The position numbers were made by a program, and so were the translations under genes. Source: Flammula alnicola (Eukaryota > Basidiomycota > Agaricomycetes > Agaricales > Strophariaceae). Taken from it: 64,000 bases of DNA. The notes beneath the pieces were generated by a model. It was not told where the DNA came from. It searched no databases and was given only the letters and a program-made list of their open reading frames with translations. This document shows, in pieces, positions 25,337-36,889 of this stretch (within the stretch, counting starts at the first letter, position 1; the number at the start of each line of letters is the position of its first letter). The stretch covers positions 186,001 to 250,000 of the forward strand of contig JADNRV010000061.1 in the NCBI GenBank assembly GCA_015499995.1. Direction: 5' to 3'.

Positions 25337-26226
25337 CTAGAAATTACCCCTCACATAGTATAAATTGCCGCACACGATGCCTGATTTATATAGATCGTTA
25401 GCATTCGGAGAGATCACGACATCTTGCACTTACACAAGGGTAGACCATCCGGATCGCCTATCCAGAGTGACATATTTGTCGTTTGACAAATGAAGCAAAC
25501 TTGGAGCTTCCTATCCTTCTCCTCAACCAAAGACGGATGATGATTTTGGTCTTCCATCATGCTTTGAGGTTCAACATTGGGATTTTCCTGCCTGGATTGC
25601 CGTTCACTTTCACTACCGTCCATAGCTAGTTCGTCCTCATGAATCCCGGAGACGGCGCTAGTGAGCTCCTGATCCGGCCAGGGGTCCATAGCCATATCTT
25701 CTTGCAGCGGAGACGTGGGGTAGCCCGGTAGCGGGTATGCGTATGGAAAGTCTGTGTCATTGTGGTGATTAGATCCAGGGTAATCTTTACTTGCGTGTGA
25801 CGACCAAGATGATCTCGAGCGACATGAACTTGGAGTTCCATAGCTAGATGATGACGAGGTCGACTTTTTCGTCTTCTTCTTAGCAAATGCAGCCAATTCG
25901 ACACCCAAGTGGACCTCTTTTGAGTCGAATTCATCCAGGACTGGCAAGTTCTTATCGGTATCGCTCGGAGCTGCTTCTTTTCCTTTGCGCGCATGCACGC
26001 GACTGAGCCAGGTGCTTAGACGACTCTTGTCTGAGGTAGGGCCTCTTGAGCTAATTCGACAAGAGAAGACGGGACCCAGTGTTTTAATTATGCATGTCGT
26101 CATTGATTAGACGCAAAAGAGACCGTGATGGCGAGAGCAAAGCATGGATCAAATTGTCAACCGGCGATATCGGGTATGATGGACGAATAAGGTATGTACG
26201 TACCGACTGCTTGAGGTAGGTGCCAT
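25337..26226 (-). CDS. GATA-type zinc-finger transcription factor
   Basis: Exons 26226-26204, 26050-25434 and 25380-25337 join exactly to 227 residues. Exon 1 is MAPTSSS plus a split Arg. The middle exon carries the scaffold GKEAAPSDTDKNLPVLDEF, KKSTSSSSSYGTPSS and YPGSN followed by FPYAYP, an acidic middle, and the start of the finger. The last intron lies inside the third Cys codon; after splicing the finger reads CFIC, then TTNMSLWIGDPDGLPL, then CIVCGNLYY, a C-x2-C-x17-C-x2-C GATA finger very near the C terminus. Without this splice the frame would read CKCKMS and lose the finger. Expected to bind GATA sites in the nucleus. The scaffold is shared with a C2H2 gene 1.4 kb away. Confidence 0.75.
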
Positions 26227-26735
26227 ATGAGTAGTCTCCGATCTCCGCCAATTCTTTGAGGCTGAAAGGAAAATACCAGAGACAGGTAGACGAAAGTGGG
26301 AGTATTGCGGAGAGATGGAAGGCTGGACTTGCTGTGACAGAGTGTATGGTTTTATAGGTTCCTGGACGGTTATATGTTTGTCCGCTCACCCCCTGCATTT
26401 ATCGAGCTGCATCGCCACGGACGTTCTGAGGGCACACACGGCGCCCGAAGACGCACGCTCTAGTTGAGCAGCACTGCACTGAGAGAGTCAGCTCTTGGGG
26501 TGGACAAAAAGAAACAGACACGGCCATTCTATCACGAAAGTCAATGAAATTCGAACTGCTACATACAGAAAGCAACAAGAGAACATAATCTGGATAAGAG
26601 TCACAACATGATTGCTACATAGCACGAATAAAATGTCGAGAGGATAAGAGCATATGAAAAGATAGAAAGACAGATAGCAAGATATAATCAGAACACAGAC
26701 CCGGATCATGATGAGTCGCATGCCACGCTCATTCG

Positions 26736-28832
26736 TCATGGCTGGAGATGGATGCGGACGTGTTGTCCAAGGTTATCACGGCGACTGAAGGACTTATCAC
26801 ATCCATCGAAGGGACAGGGATGCGCTGTGGAAAGAAAATCCCACATGCGCATGAGTAGGATCTGATAGACCATAAGGTGTAACTCACGTTTATCATGTGT
26901 ATGAATACTGCGCACATGCCGCTTCAGATGCTCGCCTCGCACAAAACACTTCCCACAACCCGGCACAACACAAACATAGGTTCTGCTACCCGCGAGCTCG
27001 TCAGTGACGGGTGTAGGCGTCCTTGTCGTTTTCCTTCGAGCACGTCCCGAGTTGCTCGTCTGGCCTTCTCCGCCTTCCTCAATGCCCGCACCTCCCTTTG
27101 GGCCTTCGGTGGAAGACGTACTCCCAGCGCTGCTCGTGGTCGCAAGCCCCGCCACGAAAGGGACTTTTCGACCACGACTCTTCTTGTTCAAGTTCGGGAC
27201 AGGCACTGGCAGTGGAATAGGATGGTTTTTTCTCTTCCTGACCTCGGTTCTCCCTTCGCGATAGACAGCCACTGGGTCAAAGTCGTCATCAAATTGTTCG
27301 CTTCCTTCCCGACTGTTGCCTGCTCCTAGTTGCGTAACCACTGCGAGAGCGAGTGCTGCACTGCCTTTCGCCTTTCCTTTGCCGCGCTTAGTCTTTTTCT
27401 TAGTCGAAGTCGAGGACTCCACGCCGTCTTCGCGATGAAATTCGATTAGGCGGGAAGAGAATGACGGGCCAACAGACGGAGACCTTGAAGGACGATAATC
27501 ATCCGAATCGGCGTCATCTGCAGGGGCGTCCTCGTCGCTTTCCAACTCAGACTCAAGGGCATTGTTGGGCAGAGCTACCTCGAATTCGTTCAAAAGCGAC
27601 TTGGGATCCTCGGTAAGTCGTGGTCGTTTGGCAGCTCGCGTTGAGGAGGCTTGCTCGCTGTTTGCACTTGAGGAAACTGGAGTAACCGCCTGGGGTCGTC
27701 TGGAGCCCGCAGTCGGTGAGCTAGAGGCAGATCGTAGGCGTTTTTTATGCAGACCGGCAGCGGACGTACTGCCTGAGGGTACGTTGAGGTACTGTCTAGC
27801 GCCCCAACCAGACAAACCCCTGCGAGGACGAATCGGAGAGGGTCGAGCAAGAATCGGAGAACGACCGCGAGCCGAAGACGGCCTTGGAGAAGAAAGCGGA
27901 GCAGCATCTGCCAACAGATGAACTGGAGCTTCGAGGGAAGAAAACCGCGCCGAACCGAACTCGAAGTTAGGAGGAGTGAGCTGCATCAGAGAAGCAAAAT
28001 TCCCATTCGGGATAGACATAGTTTCATTGCGCCTCGGGGTGTCTTCCTGACCTTGAGTCATATACCCGTCGATCATGACATCTTGAATGTAATTTGAAGC
28101 AATGGTATTGGACGAGGGAAGGTTGGAGAGTTGCGAAAGGTTGTCCGTAAATGGGAGCTGGTCGAAAAGGGCTGTGGGTTGACCTATCGAAGGAGCAAAC
28201 GTTGATGTGCTTGGCAAAGGCAATGGTCTTGGGGAACAAATTTGTTCCTCTGGAATGTCAACCGCGCCATGGAGATCTGAAGGATACGAAAGCGAAGCTG
28301 GGGTTTGAGGACCATTAAGTCCTAACGAATCCAGAGGGTTGGAAAGGGAAGCGGTAAGATACATCTGCCATTGAGCTTCCTCGTGAGACTGGTTGGGGGA
28401 TAAAAGGCCTGGATTTACGTGCATTCCGGTCAATATGTCATAAGAGCCAGGGTCAGTCGGGAACGAAGACGGATGGGTAGCGGCGTAGGACGTCCGATTG
28501 TTGGCATCGAGCGACGATTCTTGAGGAATGTGAGGGTGGCTAGCAGGCGGCTTGTTGCTGTAGGGATAGTATGAATATGTTTCTCCTTCCGCCGGCCATG
28601 GTCTAGCACCGTAAGGATAAACTTGTGGATCCCACGCGCCTCGGTCACGAGCCTCATCAGCGTTTGTCATGGGGTATAAATGACTCCTGGTGGTCGTAGA
28701 GATGTCTCGACCATCTGAAATCGCGGTCGAATTGGAAGGTAACGTTGCAAAGTCGGGATTTGAATGGAGGGCAGGTATCATGGTTCCATCCATGTTGTCC
28801 GATTCCAAGAGCATGCCGATGTCTAGCTGCAT
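26736..28832 (-). CDS. C2H2 zinc-finger transcription factor (two C-terminal fingers)
   Basis: A frame of up to 698 codons from ATG 28832 (MQLDIGMLLESDNMDG). A long Ser/Pro/Thr-rich region contains acidic patches (ELESDEDAPADDADSDDY) and basic runs (STKKKTKRGKGKAKGS), a likely nuclear signal. The C terminus has finger 1 TYVCVVPGCGKCFVRGEHLK (ending RHVRSIHTH) and finger 2 HPCPFDGCDKSFSRRDNLGQ (ending HVRIH), of the pairing seen in Msn2/4-like fungal regulators. An intron at 26825-26887 interrupts the linker. It is 63 nt long, has no stop and keeps frame, so the gene reads through unspliced; splicing restores the linker DKPHPC. The 5' end may include another exon, because CATGCAG at the proposed ATG also looks like a splice acceptor. 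Confidence 0.78.
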   Translation of the reverse strand: MQLDIGMLLESDNMDGTMIPALHSNPDFATLPSNSTAISDGRDISTTTRSHLYPMTNADEARDRGAWDPQVYPYGARPWPAEGETYSYYPYSNKPPASHPHIPQESSLDANNRTSYAATHPSSFPTDPGSYDILTGMHVNPGLLSPNQSHEEAQWQMYLTASLSNPLDSLGLNGPQTPASLSYPSDLHGAVDIPEEQICSPRPLPLPSTSTFAPSIGQPTALFDQLPFTDNLSQLSNLPSSNTIASNYIQDVMIDGYMTQGQEDTPRRNETMSIPNGNFASLMQLTPPNFEFGSARFSSLEAPVHLLADAAPLSSPRPSSARGRSPILARPSPIRPRRGLSGWGARQYLNVPSGSTSAAGLHKKRLRSASSSPTAGSRRPQAVTPVSSSANSEQASSTRAAKRPRLTEDPKSLLNEFEVALPNNALESELESDEDAPADDADSDDYRPSRSPSVGPSFSSRLIEFHREDGVESSTSTKKKTKRGKGKAKGSAALALAVVTQLGAGNSREGSEQFDDDFDPVAVYREGRTEVRKRKNHPIPLPVPVPNLNKKSRGRKVPFVAGLATTSSAGSTSSTEGPKGGAGIEEGGEGQTSNSGRARRKTTRTPTPVTDELAGSRTYVCVVPGCGKCFVRGEHLKRHVRSIHTHDKRELHLMVYQILLMRMWDFLSTAHPCPFDGCDKSFSRRDNLGQHVRIHLQP

Positions 28833-29099
28833 GAGAAAACAAATATTTAGGGCGAAGCGTTGAATATTCCAGAGGCCCTAGTAACGAGAATATTCGAAGA
28901 TAATATCGGATCGTCTGAATATCGTTTTGAAGACCATCGGCGCTGGTGGCTGACTTGATATACGGAGAGTTGGAACCAGACCGGCCAGGATCGTTCATGA
29001 CTGGGTGCAACCCGAGCGATCGTGACCAGTAGTCATAGGAAGTGAGAACGCTGTCGACCGGATGACAAACGGGCCAAAAGAGGTAGTTCCGGATGAAAT
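28833..29099. other. upstream region of the C2H2 gene, possible 5' exon
   Basis: A frame starting near 28995 (MNDPGRSGSNSPYIKSATS) could be a first exon for the gene at 26736-28832, but no splice junction is clear. Otherwise nothing is seen. Confidence 0.25.
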
Positions 29100-30060
29100 G
29101 GAACTTACTGAATCGCATCAGCCCCCAATAATGTGCTCTCAGGTCTTTCAAGAATTCATCGTATTCCTATGGTATCTGTAGTCAGCGATAGCGAAGTCCC
29201 TACACAACCTGTGGTGTTTCTATGAGAAGTAGTAACAGAAAGAAGGACGCGAGAGCTTACTCTTGGCATACCAGAGTGATACGATACGCTATGGAAAATC
29301 GAAATAACAGATTCAAAATAGTATGGAACATTGAATCCCAAAAAAGACATACACCAGATATGTATATCCGACATAGCCGGTCCAATACGTCTCTTCTGCT
29401 TCTACATTGCGAAAGAGCCAGGATGAAGGTCTGAACCAACGAGGTCGGTGCAAGTTGGCGAGTTTTGAACCAGGGTAAACACCGGCTTCCAAGACAGGTA
29501 TTGCAATTGGAGGTCGGTCGATTGAAACAAGCAACACTGGCACTTTCCAGAAATATATTGACGCTTCGGAGACCCGCGGGGTGATGGTGCATGTAAAGAA
29601 ATGATAAGTGTTTCCGTTGTTGAGCCAGAAATCTTGTTTGGTGCCGACATCAGAAACCTATGTTCGAACGTCGAGGGGTGCCAAAGAAGGCCGTCTTTCT
29701 GATAGACAGGTTTGCCGCAATCGCTCGGAGAGGCTAATAGGAACCTGGTTGAAGTGATTAATTTACACGATAACAACTTGCAGGAAAAGGTGTGATAGAA
29801 GGTAGCACGTACTTAATTTAGTTCAAGCCTTGATCGAGTTGAACCATAGTCCTGTGTGTTCGAAGGTATATTAGGAAAGAAAAATGCGTTAGCATGAAAA
29901 AGAGAGACCTACCGTGATTTGTCAGAGAATCCGAGACGAGAACGGAACGGAACACGCACAACCATGCAAATTGTTGCAGTTGCCAAGAACCGGGTGGTGA
30001 GCCACGTCCACGCCATATCCATACATCTCATTTTGCGAGGCCCGACGGCCATGTTCTTAG
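29100..30060 (-). CDS. possible unrecognised multi-exon gene
   Basis: Read leftwards, pieces of coding-like sequence appear: LTTRFLATATICMVVRVP near 30000; after a TAG acceptor near 29652, DFWLNNGNTYHFFTCTITPR and EASIYFWKVPVLLVSIDRPP; then NLHRPRWFRPSSWLF and EETYWTGYVGYTYLVYVF; and near 29150 EYDEFLKDLRAHYWGLMRF. The hydrophobic, Trp/Tyr-rich composition suggests a membrane or secreted protein, but I recognise no family and could not join the pieces with confidence. It may be a relic. Confidence 0.25.
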
Positions 30061-32024
30061 GGGGCCCAAAGAGCCGAACATTGGTCTGCCTCAACCGACT
30101 GCCCAAACCACTACCGAGAACCCAAACCACTGTCACCAACCATGCCCTCGCTGACCTTTTTGCAGAAGCGCAGATTGCTTGAACACTGAACAGGACATTT
30201 TCGAGCTTTCCGTGATTTCCAAGGTTAGAACAACAGAAACGACAGACGGCGGTGAGTGGCCATGGACAGCAAAGTATGTATGTGGGTTGGATTGGCGAAG
30301 CGGATTGGAAGGGGGTGCAAGAATTTTTTCCGAGGTAAGCTTAGCGGAGTTCTAACTAAACCCTCAGGCGACCCAACGGATCAACAACGGAGAAGTTCGT
30401 AATTACGGTCAAGATTCTTGAAATCACCGTTTAAGTTGTATTCTATCATGGTGCATCCTCACCTTCTGTTCATAAACACACTGGCTTATCTTCAGCATCA
30501 TTTTTAATGACAATGTTCGCGATATTTTTCATCAGCAATTGCGGCGGGCGTCAAATGTTCAGATCGTTCGAACTCCGCTGCTTTCCAGCTCGGATGACGA
30601 ATTTATCCCCTGAGCGGCAGTGAGCCTGATCTGCCCTGAGCTCCTTCATCGTTAACCTCCTTGGCTGGATTGAAACTCCATTTCTTCGATCAAAGGTTCT
30701 CCGAGCTTGTATCGAATCAAGTATTCCCTCGAGGCAGGATGGCTGGGCCGAAATGCACGGGTTATTCCTATCCTCGCTGGAGGGTTTTGCCTGAAATGCC
30801 AACGATGACACTCCAGGCGGCAGACCGCACGTCATCCAGAACCATGCCCAGGAAACCATAGAGCCATAACTTGTATGGTGAACTATCTCCGACGACAGCG
30901 GTCCCAATTCTCAAGGAGACGTTATGTGGCATGCTGCTTTTCCGACTGGAACGATGTTGCTGGACCTCGGGTTTGAATCTAACCTCCCTGGAGCTACATC
31001 GCATAATATCTGTCCTTGCGATTGCAGCAAGTTAGCTTCAGTTCTGGTGGCATGACTGGCATTCAAGCTATGCTTGGCTGACACGGGATGAATCAAGCAC
31101 AGATATCATCGCGAAGCATTCGGTGTCTATATGTTGACGAGGAGCTTATGAGGTTGTCCTTTTCGGGGTTTTCCTCAGCCGCAGTGGAGCATACTTTCCC
31201 GTGTTTAAATATGCACCACGCGTCTTGGCAGGAAAGCTCTCAACCAATTACTAGTTAATCACATTGACAAGGGTTGTTCGCCACACTCGCCAATCGAACA
31301 TGCATCGGGCCGAGGCGCCTGTGGACTGAGAGGGAGTGCACATTATGCCTTTCGCTAGTGGAGCTGATTTTCTCGATAAGGTCCAGATTTTTTTTCGCGG
31401 CGTCTTACAAGGACTGAGCAGTCATGGTTGGTGACGCACATACACTGTTGAAAGAGTTTCAGGTCTCCATGTTTGGCCTCGATAAAATGGCTGGTCGAGG
31501 ACATCAAAGCTAGTGCGCTAGCTACGAAAACTAACGACAGGCTTCATTGGATCAATGGTTTATCCCCCCGCAGCTCATGCATCATGTCTCGCACCCACCA
31601 CATGTCAAGTTAGAAGCATTACACCTTCTCGAGGCGCTCTTCTTCCCTTCTCGATACCATGAATAACTCCCCCGCGTCACTTGATGCTTTCTTATGACTT
31701 ATCTACGGCCTTGTTCCCCCCCTCAAACCTGGCGAAACTATCAATTTTCAGTAAATTGCCCCGGAATGGAGGCAATATGCACCGGTTTCTCCATCACATC
31801 TATTCTTAACGACCCCATATGTCGTCATGTTTGCAGAACGCCGGGGAACAGGCCATCGAAATCCTACTGTTGGAGCCCTAGCTAGCGGTCCGAAACGCAC
31901 CGTTTGACTTCTCATAGCTTACTCTGCCCCAGACTTCTAGTCTTATATAGCCTGGTATTGCTTCAATGTTTGGCTTATCTTCCTTGCATTTAACCCTCAC
32001 ATCTCGAACTCGAGATATATCGAA
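30061..32024. other. gene-poor stretch upstream of the MFS transporter
   Basis: Nearly 2 kb with only short open frames on both strands and no recognisable motif. It probably includes the transporter promoter at its right end. Confidence 0.45.
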
Positions 32025-35000
32025 ATGGGCGCAGGACCTGCACTCTCAAGTGGTGGTGAAGTTCGGAGCTATGAACACCTACTGGACCATAGGCCATGGT
32101 ATAGGAATCGCCGTGCGATCTATTTCTTCATTCACCCCTCCACGAAAAAGCTGAATTGATTTATACTGTAGGCCTGATTTTATTAAATTTTTGCATCGTA
32201 ATATTGTTCGCGCCTTATACTATTTCTCCGTCTGGCGTTCTAAAAATCGTCTTCCAGGCTTGTGACGTCCTCGACCAATGGCTATGATGGTCGGTCCCTC
32301 TAACTCTTACCGTCCAATGGATATATATCTCACGATTTGATTCATATAATAGGCAGCATGATGAGTGAGTGCCTAAGTTAAGACATTGATCCAGAGTAAT
32401 GCTCAATATACCCTAAAGATGGTCTTCAGTCCCTTCCACAGTGGCAAATAGCGTTCAACCACCCCACAGGCGGATCGGTAGCCCATAATATTTTGTCCTT
32501 TCTTGTGTTCCAGTATCTCTGACTTGAATTGAACTCCAGCTCGGATTGTTGGGTGCCATTCAGGTATGAACAATCCTCAAACGTCTTTCTCTCATTTTCC
32601 TAATCGTCGTTGAACCATCAAATCAGAACATCGGCTCGCTCTGCGCGCTTCCCTTTGCGCCTTATATGGCTGATGGTCTGGGAAGGAAGTCCTGTATCAT
32701 CTTGGGCGCCTGCTTGATGATAATTGGAACCGTGCTTCAGACGGCATCGCAGACTGTTCACATGTTTATTGGTGCTCGGTACGTGGTCTCTATAATTACT
32801 TGGGCTTCGTCTTTATTGACTATTACTATTTGGGCTGGTCTTCATTAATATAGGTGGCTCATTGGATTCGGACTCAACTTTGCAGCTACCGGTGCCCCTA
32901 TGTTGATTTCTGAGCTGGCATATCCCAGTGCGCTAGTAAATTATTTCGTGATACATCCAATCCTCACAAGAGTGGCTCGTATGTAGGTCAGAGAGGTCAA
33001 ATCACGTCTCTCTACAACAGTCTTTGGTATGTCGCCCGATCGTCCTATTACCCTTTACGCTGACATTCAGCTTCGGCGACAAATTTCAGGATTTTTGGAA
33101 GCTTCATTGCTGCGTGGACGGTAAGGCACTGTGATTCGGCAAGATCTGAGTTCGATGGGGTTCTGACATTTATTACAGACGTTCGGCACGTTTCACATCT
33201 CAACAAGTTGGTCTTGGAGAATTCCGTCCGCCATTCAAGGGTTCCCTTCCGTCATTCAACTGATTTTCATATGGTTTGTTCCTGAATCGCCAAGGTGGCT
33301 GATGAGTAAAGGAAGGTTCGTATGCTCTATCCTATTCTGAATTCCGATGATTCTTGATCCTGACAAATGCTAAAATGCTCCAGAGAGCAAGAGGCCCTCC
33401 AAGTCTTAGCCTACTACCACGCCAAAGGCAACGAGTAAGTATATCAAGGTATTATATCTCTCTGTCATTTTTAATGTCTGCGAATTCGTGTAGGAAGGAT
33501 CCTCTTGTCGAATACGAGTACCAGGAAATCAAAACAACTATCCAACTGGATCGAGAAGTTCAAGCCAACGTCGGGTGGTTGACGCTTTTCAAGACTCCTG
33601 GGAATCGCAGACGGATGAGGATTATTATTGCCATTGCGTTTTTCTCGCAATGGTCGGGGAACGGACTCGCGTAAGATTCAATCTTCTTTGCAGGCAGATT
33701 GATAATATATATGTTAACGATTTCAGATCGTATTGCAAGTATTTTCAACGAACGGATGATCGAGACCTCTGATATGGGTGCCATTCCAGACCTCAACAAA
33801 GTGCTCGATGCCATCGGAAGTATGTCTTGAACGCTTGCTCTGTTGCTGCACGATTAGGCGTCCCATCTGATTATCAATATATACAGTAACTAATCCGACC
33901 ATTCAGCTTCTGATTGTGCGTTCTCTCCCATTCTACGATGCTCAGCTCGTATTGAATCATCTTAAGAACGGAGTGCTGCAAGTGTACAATTTCGTCATCT
34001 GTGTCTTCGCCTCTCTCTGGTGCGATAAAGTAGGACGACGGAAGTTATTTATCATCTCTACGGCCGGTGAGGCCCTTCCTTGTTCGGGCATGAATCTACC
34101 ATTGACGTAGAATGATTTTTCCATTCTGCATTAGGTATGCTCGTGGTTTGGGTCCTCGAAACAGTGTGCTTCGCTCTGTATTCTGAGACCGGAAATGTGG
34201 CTGCAGCTCATACTTTCATTGCCATGATCTGTGAGTATTCAATCTCTTTGTATAAATCGACGTACTGAATCAAATTCTTCAGATCTATTCTCCACTTTCT
34301 GTACGCATTTTCCATTTACACGTTGCTTATCTTTGCTGACAATCGATCGGTTTTTTAGATGCGGTAAGGTTGTTCTCATCGCACGAAACTTCCCTGGAAC
34401 TGAGAAATTATGTTTAGCTGGCTTATTCACCGCTTATCGTGACGTGAGCGTGGAGACGGCCTTACTCTTTCATTATATATCTGACTTCGTGGGCCATAGG
34501 TATACTGTTGAGATCCTTCCGTACAACCTGCGGTCTAAGGGCTTCACGGTGTTCAATTTCACGATCTCCCTTTCTCTAATCTTCAATCAGTGAGTTAAAT
34601 ACCCCTCCATCGAAATTACCCGTCTCGCCTGAGCTCACAGCTGCTTATGCTCGCCAAGATACGTCAATCCGATCGCCCTTCAGAAGTAAGTTCCTCGTTG
34701 CTGATATGGGAGGTCGCGCTGACCCATGCGATTGCAGTATTGGATGGAAGTATTATGTGAGACTGACTACTGTCAATGAAAACAATTTCTTATCGACACG
34801 ATTAGACCGTTTACATCGCTTGGCTGACCTTCGAGCTTATATTCATCTGCCTTTATCTTGTGGAGACAAAGAACGTGCGTGCTGTCCACAAGTTTATGTA
34901 AACACTTTTTATAGTAACTTTTCGTTGTCCAGCGTACTCTAGAAGAAACAGCAGCGTACGTTTCATTACCTTACTCCATACCGTCATCTTCTCATGCATA

Positions 35001-35121
35001 TCTCAGACTTTTCGACGGCGACGACCAAGTCGCGCTGATCTCAAACCAAGCTGCAGATAGACTCGACGCAAAGGCGGCAGATGTTCAAATTGAAAATGTG
35101 GATGAGAAGGGTTCAATGTGA
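32025..35121 (+). CDS. MFS sugar transporter (hexose/lactose-permease type)
   Basis: Starts at ATG 32025 (MGAGPALSSGGEVRSYEHLL) and ends at TGA 35119-35121, with more than a dozen short introns. Spliced blocks in order are SSTNGYDGSMM, GLQSLPQWQIAFNHPTG, LGLLGAIQ, ADGLGRKSCIILGACLMIIG, IGFGLNFAATGAPMLISELA, RGQITSLYNSLW, SWRIPSAIQGFPS, WFVPESPRWLMSKGR, an intracellular loop, CDKVGRRKLFIISTAG and EILPYNLRSKGFTVFNF, then a hydrophilic C terminus (RTLEETAALFDGDDQ). GRK/GRR loops, PESPRWL and E-x-LPYNLRSKG are signatures of the sugar-porter family of 12-TM plasma-membrane carriers. The substrate cannot be told from sequence. One intron-rich stretch (34230-34400) is hard to read, so a defect there cannot be excluded. 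Confidence 0.82.
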
Positions 35122-35586
35122 AAGTACTGACTCTTGATAAATATTCGAGACGTATGATGGGTAACCGGTAGGACGGTAGTCAATGAGGTACCATGAAAGA
35201 GCAGAAATGGATTGGTGATGTGACGAACTATCTCCGAATGTGAGTAGCCCCCGTTATACGAGAAAGTCGTAAAGGAGGCAAATAAGGCTGAAACGCATTT
35301 CTACGAAACTATTTTGGCCTCTCCATATTTGAATGGTTGTCCGGCCATCACGGCGCTGGGTATCTGCATGGAATGCTCTTTCGTCCCCTGTCTGACTAAT
35401 GGGCGCCCAGACAACTACAAGCGCCAATAGCCCATAACTCATGGGAGAAGCTGGTATCTCGGGCCTGGTGAAACGTCAGCCCAGCTTCGTACCGATGCCA
35501 CAGCCGCTTATAAAGATCGAGTGAAACTTGAACCCAAAGCTAGGAATCTTTTCACCGACTTCTAACCTTCAGCATCCATTTCCAAG

Positions 35587-36029
35587 ATGAAATCTGTATC
35601 CATTGCATTCGCTGCCGCCATATTGACGCTTGCATCTGGGGCTCTTGCGACCCCCACCCAAACCATATCTCCCTCTCTTCAATGTACGTCCTAATATTTA
35701 TGTCAAGTATATCGATAACTGAGAAGCTTCACAGGTGATCCACCAGCTGGTGGTAGTGGTCTCGTATGTGCTTTCCTAATCCTATAATATGTTGAGATAC
35801 TGAAGGGTTTAATTTCCGCTTTGAACAGACATGTTGGTTATTTCTGATTCCCAGACTTCCAATGTAACCGAAATTTGTATAGGTCCTTCCGGATATCGCT
35901 GCTGTGGACCTTTCGTTAACGGTCTCGGAAGGTAATCATTTTGATGTTTGACTATGCCGTGTTGCCATCTTGACGAACGTGATACCTAGTTGCATTACTG
36001 GGGGAAGAATAGGATTGTGTCCGTTGTAA
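35587..36029 (+). CDS. small secreted six-cysteine knottin-like protein 1
   Basis: Exons 35587-35683, 35735-35763, a 4-nt microexon 35829-35832 (ACAT), 35883-35931 and 35990-36029 join in phase to 72 residues. The signal peptide is MKSVSIAFAAAILTLASGAL, with likely cleavage near ALA-TP. The mature part has six Cys spaced C-x10-C-x5-CC-x9-C-x8-C, around GYRCCGP. The microexon encodes Thr and the first base of the second Cys. A TATA-like TTATAAAG is at about 35509. Closest relative is the next gene. Presumed secreted; function unknown. The disulfide fold is inferred from Cys order only. Confidence 0.75.
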
Positions 36030-36412
36030 AATATCTGCATTGAAGGGAATTGCGTTAAATAGTCTGTTCTGTGCATTATGCCACCCTTCTCCAGGACTTG
36101 AGTAGTCTTAGAAACGACGAGCAGGGAATATTATCCGACCAAAGCCGTCGTACATGATGCATAATGTATCTCCGAGTCTGGTACCTGTATGATTCACTTA
36201 ATCGGACGACCACAAGCCCCAATAGACTACAACCCAGGGGGACAAATGGACGGAAGTTACGACGAACATGTAACATGTCATGCCATATAGCGCCCGAGTC
36301 ACCGCTTTATAAAAAGCCTGCCACCTTGGCCTTTAATACAGTACTGACGCCAGTCTTTCTGCCTACTTTCTTTCTGCCTACTTGAAAGCTATAACAGTCG
36401 ATCATCTCTACG

Positions 36413-36889
36413 ATGAAATTTGCACCCATCACGCTTGCTACCACCATGTTAGCGCTCGTTGCTCAAGGTCTTGCTACCTTGACCACAAGCACCGTTTCTT
36501 CTCGATGTACGTTGTCATCAGCTTGGTATTGGTAGACATAACTAAAAAAAACATTATAGGTAATGCTCCAGCTGGTTCTAGCGATCTTGTACGTGTTGTT
36601 CTACAATTCCTTTGACAGGTAAGGTCTCACTTACGTACCGGACTACCCGGCGGATTTCCGCACTTGATAGAAATGTTGGTTATTCTGATTCCACACATTT
36701 CATCGGCATAATCTGATAAAAATCATTACAGGCCCCTTCGGATATCGTTGCTGCGGACCTTATGATGTTAATGGTTTCGGAAGGTGACTGCGTCAAGCTC
36801 TGTCCATGATGTGTCATGTTTTGACCATTGCCCGACGTGTACTTAGCTGCATTGCTGGAGAGGCGGGACCGTGCCCGTTGAGTTCTTAA
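36413..36889 (+). CDS. small secreted six-cysteine knottin-like protein 2
   Basis: Exons 36413-36506, 36560-36588, microexon 36671-36674 (AAAT), 36732-36783 and 36847-36889 give 73 residues. The signal peptide MKFAPITLATTMLALVAQGL is followed by a Thr/Ser-rich spacer. Cysteine spacing is C-x10-C-x5-CC-x10-C-x7-C with KCPFGYRCCGP in the middle. The exon pattern and the bases after the microexon (GTTGGTTAT) are the same as in protein 1, which shows a recent tandem duplication. TATAAAAAG lies about 100 bp upstream of the ATG. Confidence 0.77.

Noticed and set aside
29313..29776. STE3-type pheromone receptor
   Set aside because: The hydrophobic, Trp/Tyr-rich pieces first suggested a membrane receptor, but no conserved receptor motif or set of seven helices could be built.
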